A DNA stretch of 64,000 nt from CAZYTM01 sp964649725 (lineage in GTDB: Bacteria; Desulfobacterota; Desulfuromonadia; Geobacterales; Geobacteraceae), in contig CAZYTM010000005.1 in the NCBI GenBank assembly GCA_964649725.1, forward strand, positions 186,001 through 250,000. Reading direction: 5' to 3'. A model generated the notes under the pieces. It saw nothing but the letters and a program-made list of their open reading frames with translations. It did not search any database and had not been told where the DNA came from. Both the position numbers and the translations under genes were made by a program. This document shows positions 44,384 through 52,439 of this stretch, piece after piece (the stretch's first letter is position 1; each line of letters opens with the position of its first letter).

Positions 44384-45799
44384 TTGTTGGAGGGGCTTGA
44401 AATATCAGAGTTGTCGTTTAATGAAGTTCAGAAAAACAATGAGAGTATAAGGCTCGATAGTCAGTTTTTTTTCAAAGAGTATTTTCACCTTCTCGAATTT
44501 CTTTCGACTAAGCAGAATGAACGCCTAGTAAATGTGACTTCTTGGGTTACTCAAGGGCCAAATCCGACATTCTGTGAATTCGACAAAAATTCAATTCCCT
44601 GCCTTACCGGTCGGAATATCAACAAGGGTAGAGTTACCTATGCTGATGCTGACTATGTTGACATGGCAGAATATGCGTCGCTGAAAAAATTTCAAATTAA
44701 ACCAGGTGATACTCTTGTAACGCTAAAAGGTTTAGGTTCCATCGGTAAAATAGGATATGTGACAGAAAAGAGAGCTGCTATTTTTAGTAGAGACGTTGGA
44801 ATTATCAGACCGAAAGGAATTGACCCAGCATACCTCAATGCTTTTATCCTCTCAACTTATGGACAAAAACTTGTTGCTCGTGGTGAAACCGGCGGCACCG
44901 GGCAACGTACACTGACCACTTCATATTTAAAAAGTATTCTGGTCCCACGATTTGCAATTGAAAAGAGAATCGGCGATTTTGTAGTACTTTCAGAGGAAGT
45001 GCTGAAAAAATCTGAGGGGGCATATATGCAAGCCGAGAGTCTCCTCCTCAACGCTCTTAAACTGTCAGTCTACTCCCCCAGCACCGCCAACACCAACGTC
45101 AAATCCTTCCAAGAGTCTTTTCTCAACTCCGGTCGTATGGATGCGGAGCATTACCAGCCGAAGTTTGACGAAATCGAAGTGCTGATCAGAAACAATGGTG
45201 AATATTGCCGCCGGATTGAGGAGATACAAACCTACAACTCACGGGGCATGACAGCGATCTACGACGAATTCGGCACCGTGGATATGATCACACAGAAGCA
45301 CATTCAAGAAACAGGGCTCGATTACGACAATTTCGACAAAACGGATCTGGTGCACTTTTCCGAAAGCGAATCCGCTTTTGTCGGGGAGAACGATATTCTC
45401 ATCTACGGAACCGGCGCGAACATCGGCAGAACACAGCCATATCTACGAAAGCTAAAAGCGGTCGCGTGTCAGGACATTATCATACTGCGTGTCTCAGAAG
45501 AGTATAATCCGGTGTATGTTGCCTTTGTCCTTAACTCGATCATCGGTCGTCTGCAAACCGAGAAAATGAAGACTGGTTCAGCTCAGCCGCACCTTTACCC
45601 CAAAGACATTGCCCAGTTCATCATTCCGTTTGTTGCCAAGGAAGTTCAACAACAAATCCGGGAGAAAATTATTTCCTCCCTGGCGCTCAGAAAGCAATCC
45701 AACTCTCTGCTGGAGGTCGCCAAGCGAGTGGTGGAAATCGCCATTGAGCAGGACGAGGCGGCGGCGCTGGCGTATATTAAGCAGAAGGAGTTGCAATAA
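44384..45799 (+). CDS. Type I-like restriction specificity subunit (HsdS)
   Basis: 471 residues from TTG 44384. Two target-recognition domains separated by helical conserved regions: TRD1 about 35-205 (NVTSWVTQGPNPTF, GETGGTGQRTLTTSYLKSI), TRD2 about 265-430 (RIEEIQTYNSRG, GTGANIGRTQPYL, LYPKDIAQFIIPF). It directs the upstream fusion enzyme to its bipartite site. No ATG or good ribosome site was found; the frame is open upstream into the methyltransferase gene, supporting a start by -1 frameshift or coupling. TRD1 is markedly AT-richer than its surroundings, a sign of TRD exchange. Confidence 0.88.
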   Translation: MLEGLEISELSFNEVQKNNESIRLDSQFFFKEYFHLLEFLSTKQNERLVNVTSWVTQGPNPTFCEFDKNSIPCLTGRNINKGRVTYADADYVDMAEYASLKKFQIKPGDTLVTLKGLGSIGKIGYVTEKRAAIFSRDVGIIRPKGIDPAYLNAFILSTYGQKLVARGETGGTGQRTLTTSYLKSILVPRFAIEKRIGDFVVLSEEVLKKSEGAYMQAESLLLNALKLSVYSPSTANTNVKSFQESFLNSGRMDAEHYQPKFDEIEVLIRNNGEYCRRIEEIQTYNSRGMTAIYDEFGTVDMITQKHIQETGLDYDNFDKTDLVHFSESESAFVGENDILIYGTGANIGRTQPYLRKLKAVACQDIIILRVSEEYNPVYVAFVLNSIIGRLQTEKMKTGSAQPHLYPKDIAQFIIPFVAKEVQQQIREKIISSLALRKQSNSLLEVAKRVVEIAIEQDEAAALAYIKQKELQ

Positions 45800-45878
45800 C
45801 TAAGCTTTAGGGGTCAGACACCCACAACTCATTTTAAGGGAAACATACTTATTCAAAACTCACTGAAAGGTCTTCATT

Positions 45879-45983
45879 ATGCCATTAACCGTTGCAATCA
45901 TAGAAAACAAGCTATGCAGCGAAATCGACCTGGAGACACCGACACCGTCTGCATCCGGCAAGACCTTACTGAATAAGAAGTAG
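45879..45983 (+). CDS. Short ORF, probably truncated gene
   Basis: 34 codons from ATG 45879: MPLTVAIIENKLCSEIDLE, TPSASGKTLL, then two lysines and stop. The pattern of strand plus TPS-SGKTLL looks like the start of a longer small-protein family cut short, but I cannot name it. It has no strong ribosome site and lies in the 270-bp gap between hsdS and fic. Confidence 0.3.
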   Translation: MPLTVAIIENKLCSEIDLETPTPSASGKTLLNKK

Positions 45984-46024
45984 TCTCAGCTGGATCAACC
46001 CTTCACCAGCCAACTTCAAGATCG

Positions 46025-46053
46025 CTTGACATAAAACTTGACTTATACTTGAC
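46025..46053 (+). repeat. Triple CTTGAC repeat in the fic promoter region
   Basis: CTTGAC at 46025, 46037 and 46048 (12- and 11-bp steps), ending 20 bp before the fic ATG. Could be overlapping -35 boxes or protein-binding iterons. Confidence 0.45.
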
Positions 46054-46072
46054 ATTAGATTAGTCTTTCCCC

Positions 46073-47080
46073 ATGACATATATCCCCCGATTCACTATCA
46101 CCCCGCGCCTGCTTACCAGTGTCGAACAGGTGGCTGCTTTGCGCGAGCGCATACAAAGCGCCGTGGTGGACCTTGCCTGGATTCCCGCCTTGCAGAAAGA
46201 TACCCGTTCCCGCAACGTTCATGCCTCGACAGCCATCGAAGGAAATCCGCTGACCCTTGAGCAGGTCCGCGCCCTGGAGGAAGGGGGTGAGCTGTCAGCT
46301 CCCGGCACCCGGCACAAGCGGGAGGTTATCAACTATTTTGCCGGTTTGCGTTATCTGGAAAAGAACGCAGCCAAAAAGACCATCCGCCATCCGGACATTC
46401 TTGAACTGCACCGGATTCTGGCCGGAGAGGTTATGGACCAGGGTGAGGCTGGAACATACCGGACTATTGCCGTGCGTGTCGGGCAGTATCTTCCTCCTCC
46501 GCCGGATGCCGTGTCGGGGTTGATGTTCGAGTTGCTGGAGTGGTGGAACAAGGATGCGCAGCAACTTTCGCCGGTGCTCAGTTCGGCTGTCCTGCATTAC
46601 CGATTCGAGGCCATTCATCCATTTGCCGACGGCAATGGTCGTACAGGTCGGGCGCTTGCGTTGTGGGAGCTTTACCGGCGCGGTTTCGACACCCATCATA
46701 TCTTTTCGGTGGACGAATATTACTGGAAAGACCGGCCAAGTTACTATGCCGCACTGGATGGCGTGCTGCAAGCAGGAGAAGACCTGACCGCATGGCTGGA
46801 ATATTGTGCGGAGGGGCTTCGACAAACGCTAGAACAGGCGTGGCTGCGGATTCAGGTATTTCAGGTCGGTTCCACCGAGAGACTGGTACTACGACCACGC
46901 CAGGAGCAGCTTCTCAACCTTCTCCGCGATCACGGCAGCATGGCCCCCGGCCAAATATGGCAGGCACTAGGGGTGTCTCGACAAGGGGCGATGGATCTGT
47001 TACGACCATTACTGGAAGCAGGACTGGTCGAAAAAGTAGGTGGGAAGAAGACCGGGCATTACGTATTGAGAAAAACATGA
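46073..47080 (+). CDS. Fic-domain protein (class II, self-inhibited AMP-transferase type)
   Basis: 335 residues. Fic proteins usually transfer AMP to hydroxyl groups of target proteins. The catalytic motif HPFADGNGRTGR is intact (His182), and an N-terminal inhibitory helix motif STAIEGN with Glu56 marks a class II member. An N-terminal Fic_N-like part precedes the core; the C-terminal ~70 residues look like a winged helix (RQEQLLNLLRDHGSMAPGQIWQALGVS), so DNA binding is likely. It follows the restriction genes within the same accessory stretch. Targets are unknown. Confidence 0.92.
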   Translation: MTYIPRFTITPRLLTSVEQVAALRERIQSAVVDLAWIPALQKDTRSRNVHASTAIEGNPLTLEQVRALEEGGELSAPGTRHKREVINYFAGLRYLEKNAAKKTIRHPDILELHRILAGEVMDQGEAGTYRTIAVRVGQYLPPPPDAVSGLMFELLEWWNKDAQQLSPVLSSAVLHYRFEAIHPFADGNGRTGRALALWELYRRGFDTHHIFSVDEYYWKDRPSYYAALDGVLQAGEDLTAWLEYCAEGLRQTLEQAWLRIQVFQVGSTERLVLRPRQEQLLNLLRDHGSMAPGQIWQALGVSRQGAMDLLRPLLEAGLVEKVGGKKTGHYVLRKT

Positions 47081-47195
47081 AGAAATTGCGGGCAGCTCTG
47101 CATCCTGAACATTGTTATTACCTCCGCTATCAATTATACTAATAAAGATAGAGCTTCGATTATATAGTCAGCAAAATCATTTCAAGGTTACAGCT

Positions 47196-47217
47196 TTGGG
47201 GGTATTTTTGGGGGTAT
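47196..47217. repeat. Tandem TTGGGGGTAT repeat
   Basis: Two copies 12 bp apart (47196-47205 and 47208-47217) after fic. Similar G5TAT tandems are seen near tyrosine-integrase island ends, but no integrase or tRNA 3'-end copy was found here. Confidence 0.4.
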
Positions 47218-47313
47218 GTGCTAAAAGTCCAATTGATAATTAGCTGCAACAACAAGCAGTTACATTAGATATTGGCTTCCCATGTGCGAATTCAAAGTTT
47301 GAGAAGGCATGTT

Positions 47314-47448
47314 ATGAATTACTGCTACAGAACTGATGGGGATTTAGGGATTGTGGAGCTGTCCGGGGAGAAAACCTTTCCGGATGCCAAAGACGCCTGG
47401 GAAAGGATTCGGCTGGCAATTAATGATGATTCTTTAAATAGTGTATAA
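47314..47448 (+). CDS. 44-residue hypothetical protein
   Basis: From ATG 47314 with GAAGG seven bases upstream: begins MNYCYRTDGDLGIVELSGEK and ends DSLNSV. One small domain-like stretch with a helix DAKDAWERIRLAIND. Not recognised. The coding-like codon choice and ribosome site support a real small gene, but homology would be needed. Confidence 0.4.
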   Translation: MNYCYRTDGDLGIVELSGEKTFPDAKDAWERIRLAINDDSLNSV

Positions 47449-47476
47449 TCAGACTAAATTTATTTGGGGGGAGCAG

Positions 47477-49084
47477 ATGATTACCAGGAGATCAGCATTA
47501 CGATTCATCATATTGCTCGGCATCACCATGTCAATCTCGGTTTTGCCAGGTTGCGGCGGTGGCAGTAGCGGTAACAGCAGCGCCACCCTGACAAGCATCC
47601 AGATTACCCCTGCCAACCCTTCTATAGCGAAGGAGACAAAGGTTCTGCTCACCGCTACCGGTGCCTACAGTGACCATACCACCCGGGACCTGACCAGTCA
47701 GGTGACCTGGTCGAGCAGCTCCTTGACAGTTGCATCCGTAGACAGTGGCGGGATGGTAACCGGTAATGCCCAGGGTACCGCGACCATCACCGCCAGCAAA
47801 GCGGGGATTAGTGGCACAGTCTCCTTGACCGTGACCACGGCAGCGCTCATCGCCGATCCTCCGGCAGACGATTCGAGCTACTTCCAGATCATGCTCGACA
47901 ACCGTATCAGCAGCGGCCAGACAGTCCATCTTACCGCCACTGCCAACCAGATGCAGCTCAACAGTACGTTCATCGAGAAGATCACCTGGCTCACCGGCGG
48001 CGGGGCCAGTTTCGACGACTGGACCAGACCGGTTTTCCAGGTAGTCGATTCTACCAGTGGGAGCAACGCGACCGGAGCCAATTTCAACTCCACCTACGAT
48101 GTTACCCTCGACAAACTGCCGCTCGACCCGACCGGCCAATACCGGATTCTGAAGATCCCCTTCCTCATGCCTGGTGACTCGACCCGCTCGTTGGCCGGTT
48201 CTGGACACCTGACCATAACCCTCGGCACCCCGGCTGTGATGCAGATCAATACGGGTGGCCCAGATGCAGCCGGCTTCTCTTTTGCCCTCCCCTCTCCAGA
48301 CAGGGCCGGGGCGGGTGGAATGAACCGCTGGGACTTCCTGGAGTTCAACTGCGCCACCCCTGCTTCGAGCGGTAAACCGGTCTGCTTTGTCAACACCACC
48401 AATGTCGATTTCTTCTCGCTCGGGGTGACTATCAAGGGGCGTAAGGCAGACGGGAGCATGGCGACCTTCGGTCTCGATCTGGACCGGGCCAGACCGGTTA
48501 CCAGCACCCTTGCAGCCCTCAAGGGACTGACCGGCGATTACGCGGCCGGACTGGTCACCTCTAGCTCAGGAGCCTTCCTCCGCTTCCTCGCCCCGGGTCA
48601 CTCTTTCGGCACTTCAGCAACTGCACTCGATACTGCAATTACCAACGGTTACAACTATTACAAGACCACCCCGCTGAAGTTCAATGTCGGCGCAGTCAGT
48701 TACGAGGCTACCACTGTCGGGAACTCACTCGCCTTCACCGCACCTCTCGCATTCACGGTCGACAAACCGAAATCCTGGGAGGTCGCTGCTGCCAAGGGGC
48801 CGCTGGACGTTGCCGGCAAAGCTGTAGCCATTCAGAACGGGCTCAAGTATCTGGCAGCCTATCTCAACCGCGGTGTCTTCGAGAATACGGCGCTCTGGAA
48901 TAGTCCCACCCAGTGGTATCCGACCGGTAGCATCCATAACGAATACTCGCACATCCTTCACCTGCGCTTCATCAATGGCGCCACCTACGGCTTCTCCTTT
49001 GATGACGTCCCTGGTGGCGGAGTCACCTCTGACCCGTCGATCCCGACCTGCACATCGATGAGCCTGGTCCTCACCGACGACTAG
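47477..49084 (+). CDS. Lipoprotein with Big_2 Ig-like domain and glucanase (GH64-like) domain
   Basis: 535 residues. Signal peptide with lipobox LPGC (Cys about 26) followed by a Gly/Ser linker; a bacterial Ig-like (Big_2) domain about 35-110 (SIQITPANPSIAKETKVLLTA ... SKAGISGTVSLTV style); then a large beta domain ending with YGFSFDDVPGG and SMSLVLTD, which resembles the C-terminus of GH64/thaumatin-like beta-1,3-glucanases. Catalytic residues were not verified, so enzymatic activity is uncertain. ATG 47477 follows GGGGGGAG. A hairpin at 49120-49145 lies after the stop. Confidence 0.75.
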   Translation: MITRRSALRFIILLGITMSISVLPGCGGGSSGNSSATLTSIQITPANPSIAKETKVLLTATGAYSDHTTRDLTSQVTWSSSSLTVASVDSGGMVTGNAQGTATITASKAGISGTVSLTVTTAALIADPPADDSSYFQIMLDNRISSGQTVHLTATANQMQLNSTFIEKITWLTGGGASFDDWTRPVFQVVDSTSGSNATGANFNSTYDVTLDKLPLDPTGQYRILKIPFLMPGDSTRSLAGSGHLTITLGTPAVMQINTGGPDAAGFSFALPSPDRAGAGGMNRWDFLEFNCATPASSGKPVCFVNTTNVDFFSLGVTIKGRKADGSMATFGLDLDRARPVTSTLAALKGLTGDYAAGLVTSSSGAFLRFLAPGHSFGTSATALDTAITNGYNYYKTTPLKFNVGAVSYEATTVGNSLAFTAPLAFTVDKPKSWEVAAAKGPLDVAGKAVAIQNGLKYLAAYLNRGVFENTALWNSPTQWYPTGSIHNEYSHILHLRFINGATYGFSFDDVPGGGVTSDPSIPTCTSMSLVLTDD

Positions 49085-49119
49085 AGGCTTGTTTTAAGTC
49101 CTTCACCTGGGATATATCT

Positions 49120-49145
49120 GGCCTGCCGTCATATGGCGGCAGGCC
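49120..49145 (+). terminator. Hairpin after the Ig/glucanase-like lipoprotein gene
   Basis: GGCCTGCCG and CGGCAGGCC around an 8-nt loop; nine perfect pairs, only a weak T-rich tail. Confidence 0.6.
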
Positions 49146-49223
49146 GGTAGACTCTTTACACCACTTATAACTTTTAAATAAATAGATTATCATTTTTGTA
49201 CTAAACTACTGTGCTGGCATTGT

Positions 49224-50270
49224 ATGGTAAAACCTGTAATCATCGATATCCATTGTCATACTGCCGGTATCGGTGCTGGCGATAGCGGCTGCTTTGTCTC
49301 TCCGGCCCTGCGCCGGAGCTGGAAATACCAATTCTATCTGAAGGCCTTTGGCGTCACGGAAAAGGAGCTGGCAAAATCTGGTGACTCCCTGGTAATTGAT
49401 CGGCTTGCCAGAGAACTCGGCAGAGCGACAGCTGTACAGGGTGCCGTTATTTTGGCCCTGGATGGGGTAATTGATACGCACGGGAGACTCGACCTTGACA
49501 ATACCGATCTCTACGTCCCGAATGATTTCGTTGCCAGGGAGACCAGCAAGCACCCAAACCTCCTCTTCGGTGCCAGCATCAACCCCAATCGCTACGATGC
49601 CCTCGACGAGCTAGACAGAGCTAGCAGAACCGGTGCTGTCCTGATAAAGTGGCTGCCGGCAATACAGCATATAGACCCGGCAGACAAGCGCTTCATCCCC
49701 TTCTATCGCCGCCTGGCTGAGCTCGGGCTGCCGCTCCTCTGCCATACCGGTGAGGAGAACTCCTTTACCTATAGCATCAATGAGCTGGGCGATCCCGACA
49801 AACTCCGCCTCCCCCTTGCCGAGGGGGTTACGGTTATCGCAGCCCATGCCGCCAGTAGCGGTCGGAACCATCGGGAGCGGAATCATGACCGCTTTCTCCG
49901 CCTCTGCAGAGAATTCCCCAACCTTTATGCCGACATATCATCACTGACACAGGTCAACCGGCTCGGCCACCTGCCACGCCTGCTCCGCCATCATGAACTG
50001 CATGGGCGCCTCCTTTACGGCACCGACATGCCGCTCCTCTGTACCGGCATCACTTCGCCGCTGCTACATGCCTATCGCCTGCCACCGGCAATGCTCTGCA
50101 CCATAATGTCACTCAACAATCCATGGGACCGTGATGTTGCCTTGAAAAAAGGGCTTGGGGTGACTGAGCAGATTCTGGCAAACAGTGCCGACCTGTTGGG
50201 GCTTGCCAACAAAGTATTTACCCTCTCCGGGCAAAAAGATCAGCGGGATAAAGCAACAATCGACACATAA
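49224..50270 (+). CDS. Amidohydrolase-family metal-dependent hydrolase
   Basis: 348 residues, TIM-barrel amidohydrolase_2 type. Metal-site pattern seen in order: IDIHCHT near the N-terminus, LIKWLPAIQH (Lys on strand 4), LLCHTGEE (His), VIAAHAASSG (His) and YGTDMPLL (Asp). Decarboxylases and hydrolases share this fold; substrate unknown. No signal peptide. The start ATG 49224 lacks a clear ribosome site, so it may be slightly off. Monocistronic and convergent with the cytochrome gene. Confidence 0.85.
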   Translation: MVKPVIIDIHCHTAGIGAGDSGCFVSPALRRSWKYQFYLKAFGVTEKELAKSGDSLVIDRLARELGRATAVQGAVILALDGVIDTHGRLDLDNTDLYVPNDFVARETSKHPNLLFGASINPNRYDALDELDRASRTGAVLIKWLPAIQHIDPADKRFIPFYRRLAELGLPLLCHTGEENSFTYSINELGDPDKLRLPLAEGVTVIAAHAASSGRNHRERNHDRFLRLCREFPNLYADISSLTQVNRLGHLPRLLRHHELHGRLLYGTDMPLLCTGITSPLLHAYRLPPAMLCTIMSLNNPWDRDVALKKGLGVTEQILANSADLLGLANKVFTLSGQKDQRDKATIDT

Positions 50271-50452
50271 TCTGCTCCCTTTTCCGACCAATATTTGCCC
50301 CTGAAAGAGCTCGGGCAATATAGCAGTTGGGGATGAGAACACCGCTCCTGCAAAACTTCTTTTTGCTTCATCCGGGCAAAAAATCTGCTGAGCAGCCACC
50401 AAACCTTTACATCCTAACACTTTGAATTATCGTATTTTATTGTTTTAGATAC

Positions 50453-50546
50453 TTACCGACTTACCCGCAAGACCGAAACATATTGTTGGGGTAAATACCT
50501 ATTTACCAGCAAATCAAACATCTTCAGGTAAGACCATACTTACCTG
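50453..50546. repeat. Cluster of TTACC/GGTAA repeats with two perfect palindromes
   Basis: ACTTACC at 50451 and 50459 (8-bp step), then GGTAAAT-ACCT-ATTTACC (50490-50507) and CAGGTAAG-ACCATA-CTTACCTG (50525-50546). It lies between convergent genes in a ~350-bp gap. Either an array of binding sites or a structured transcript end. Confidence 0.6.
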
Positions 50547-50560
50547 TACAGTATTGCAAA

Positions 50561-50588
50561 ATAAAAAGGGCAAGATATAATCTCGCCC
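50561..50588 (-). terminator. Intrinsic terminator of the cytochrome c gene
   Basis: GGGCAAGAT and ATCTCGCCC arms (one mismatch), with A-rich sequence on the plus strand giving a U-rich tail on the minus strand, 36 bp after the cytochrome stop. Confidence 0.85.
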
Positions 50589-50623
50589 TCTATACTGCAT
50601 CAACCTTAATAAACACCGGATAG

Positions 50624-50941
50624 CTATTTATAGCGAAGCCCGATCGCGTAGTCTGCCACCGCATCGATCTGCTCTTTAGTCAGCGTCCCCTTGAACGCAG
50701 GCATCTTCCCCCTCCCTTTTTCGATAAGCGCAATCACCTTATCCTTGTTCATGGAACTTCCGCTCAGAGCAATCGATTTTATGTCGACTTTCAGGATTTT
50801 CGCCATCTTTGAGGTCGGCATACCTCCTGAGCCGTGACAACCTGCACAGTTTGCATTGTAATCAGTTCTTGCATCAGCCAGGGCAATGACCGGCATGAAA
50901 AGCAACAGCAGTAGTGCACCGGGAATAGACACTTTCTTCAT
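50624..50941 (-). CDS. Periplasmic monohaem cytochrome c
   Basis: 105 residues. Signal peptide (about 1-22, ending ALAD) then a class I cytochrome c with a single CAGCH haem site (Cys31-x-x-Cys-His about residue 35) and a Met in GKMPAFKGTLTKEQIDAVADYAI that should be the sixth ligand. Electron shuttle in the periplasm. ATG 50941 follows GAGGAGG. It has its own terminator and appears monocistronic. Confidence 0.93.
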   Translation of the reverse strand: MKKVSIPGALLLLLFMPVIALADARTDYNANCAGCHGSGGMPTSKMAKILKVDIKSIALSGSSMNKDKVIALIEKGRGKMPAFKGTLTKEQIDAVADYAIGLRYK

Positions 50942-51268
50942 GGGCTCCTCCTCTTTCTTAATATTACTCTACCCTATATCTCCCTGACGTCAAGGATAGA
51001 CAATAACCACAATTGGCGGTCTATTTATATCAAGACAAGCATATTTGCCATGCTTTAGTTGTTTACATAATTGTATTGTTTTTGTTGTGCTTCTGAATCA
51101 TACTAGCAGCTTATTGCGGCAACTAAATATATCTCCGATTAACGATAAATTGTCTGTCCACTTTTGTCGCAACAAGTAAATATATATTACACCCTTCCTT
51201 ACACACAGAGGTGTAAATTAGATAAGCCAACTCACCGATATTTTTGATGTTTACCTGGGTTTTCTGGA
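50942..51268 (+). other. AT-rich intergenic region between divergent genes
   Basis: About 330 bp between the cytochrome gene and the sigma-54 site of the FKBP/oxidase set. AT-rich, no convincing ORF. I see no named regulatory motif in it; it is where an activator site for the sigma-54 promoter would be expected. Confidence 0.5.
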
Positions 51269-51285
51269 GTGGCACAATTGCTGCT
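51269..51285 (+). promoter_or_regulatory. Sigma-54 (RpoN) promoter upstream of the FKBP/oxidase genes
   Basis: GTGGCACAATTGCTGCT carries TGGCAC and TGCT with the GG (51271-51272) and GC (51283-51284) doublets 12 bases apart. It reads toward the GTG at 51381, about 85 bp from the expected start of transcription. Confidence 0.7.
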
Positions 51286-51380
51286 AATGACTAATTGTCT
51301 GGGCATTCCCGACAAAATGCAAATTGGCTGCTATAATAATAAAATAATGCTTATATCTATATGCCGAAAGGAAGCTGAAC

Positions 51381-52046
51381 GTGCACAAGTTATTCATTAT
51401 GATACTGGCACTCCTTATCGCCTCCGTAGCTACTGCCGAGGAATCATCCAGAACAGAGGAGCAGAAGACCTTTTATGCCTTGGGTTTGAGTGTCTACCGC
51501 TCCCTGGCGGGATTCGCCCTCACCCCTGCCGAGCTTGATCAGGTCAAACAGGGGATGACGGATGCCAATGCCGGCAAACCGCTGGCAATAGAACCTAGCG
51601 CCTACGATACAAAGATACAGGATCTTGTCAGGGCACGCCGTAAAACCCTGGGGGACAAGCAGAAAAGCCTGAACAAAGAGGTGCTTGAACTGGCCGCAAA
51701 AGAGCAGGGAGCAGAAAAAAGCAGTTCCGGTCTCATTTATATCCCCCTGAAAGAGGGTGCCGGATCGAACCCTGGTCCCACAGATATTGTAAAGGTCAAT
51801 TATCGCGGCACCCTTGCCGACGGCAAGGAGTTCGACAGCTCCTACAAGCGCGGCATACCCCTTGAATTCCGTCTGAACCAGGTTATCAAATGCTGGACCG
51901 AGGGTTTGCAAAAGATGAAATCAGGCAGCAAGGCAAAGCTGGTCTGCCCTGCAGCAATCGCATATGGCGACAACGGCGCCGGCGACCTTATTCTCCCCGG
52001 GGCAACTCTCTCATTCGAGGTGGAGCTGCTTGAAGTGAAGAAATAG
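51381..52046 (+). CDS. Exported FKBP-type peptidyl-prolyl isomerase
   Basis: 221 residues, FkpA/Mip-like. Signal peptide about 1-19; N-terminal helical dimerisation region (AEESSRTEEQKTFYALGLSVYRS, then a long helix to about 110); FKBP domain about 118-221 with VKVNYRGTLADGKEFDSS, IKCWTEGLQKMKSG and LVCPAAIAYGD. Folding catalyst in the periplasm or on the surface. GTG 51381 follows AAGGAAG. First gene behind the sigma-54 site, with a second FKBP and the giant oxidase downstream. Confidence 0.9.
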   Translation: MHKLFIMILALLIASVATAEESSRTEEQKTFYALGLSVYRSLAGFALTPAELDQVKQGMTDANAGKPLAIEPSAYDTKIQDLVRARRKTLGDKQKSLNKEVLELAAKEQGAEKSSSGLIYIPLKEGAGSNPGPTDIVKVNYRGTLADGKEFDSSYKRGIPLEFRLNQVIKCWTEGLQKMKSGSKAKLVCPAAIAYGDNGAGDLILPGATLSFEVELLEVKK

Positions 52047-52097
52047 TAACACAATTAGTCCGACTACCGCCGTAACCATGCGGCAAGGTGATCAGTC

Positions 52098-52382
52098 ATG
52101 AAAACTATAACAACATTAGTGCTATTATTACTCCCGACCTTTGCCTGGAGCGCTACTGACTGCCGGTTGATCGAATATCCGGAGCGCTATGAGGCTATCT
52201 GCGTCGGCGATGCCCCCCCGGCATCGGGGAAATTGAATATCGGAGAACGCAAAAATACTGTCTCTGATCTATCTGCGAATGGATCGAGGCGAGGCAGACT
52301 GGAACAATCAACCATGGAGAAGTCCAGAGCTGAACGGCTGGCAACTATCATCGCGGAACGGCAGAAGAATGGTCTGCACTGA
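52098..52382 (+). CDS. Small exported hypothetical protein
   Basis: 94 residues. Signal peptide (about 1-19, cleavage near WSA-TD), a Cys pair (TDCRLIEYPERYEAICVG) that may form a disulfide, and a charged C-terminus (KSRAERLATIIAERQKNG). No family recognised. It lies 51 bp after one FKBP gene and 57 bp before the next, so it shares their likely transcript. Weak ribosome site. Confidence 0.65.
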   Translation: MKTITTLVLLLLPTFAWSATDCRLIEYPERYEAICVGDAPPASGKLNIGERKNTVSDLSANGSRRGRLEQSTMEKSRAERLATIIAERQKNGLH

Positions 52383-52439
52383 TTACTGCAGTCAGGCGGC
52401 CGCCATCATTATCATTATAATTTCAAGGGATTGCCGACA

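Noticed and set aside
47081..47300. Duplicate of the tRNA-Sec 3' end as an attachment site
   Set aside because: No copy of the GTGCCTCCGCCA end was found downstream, so no att pair is claimed.
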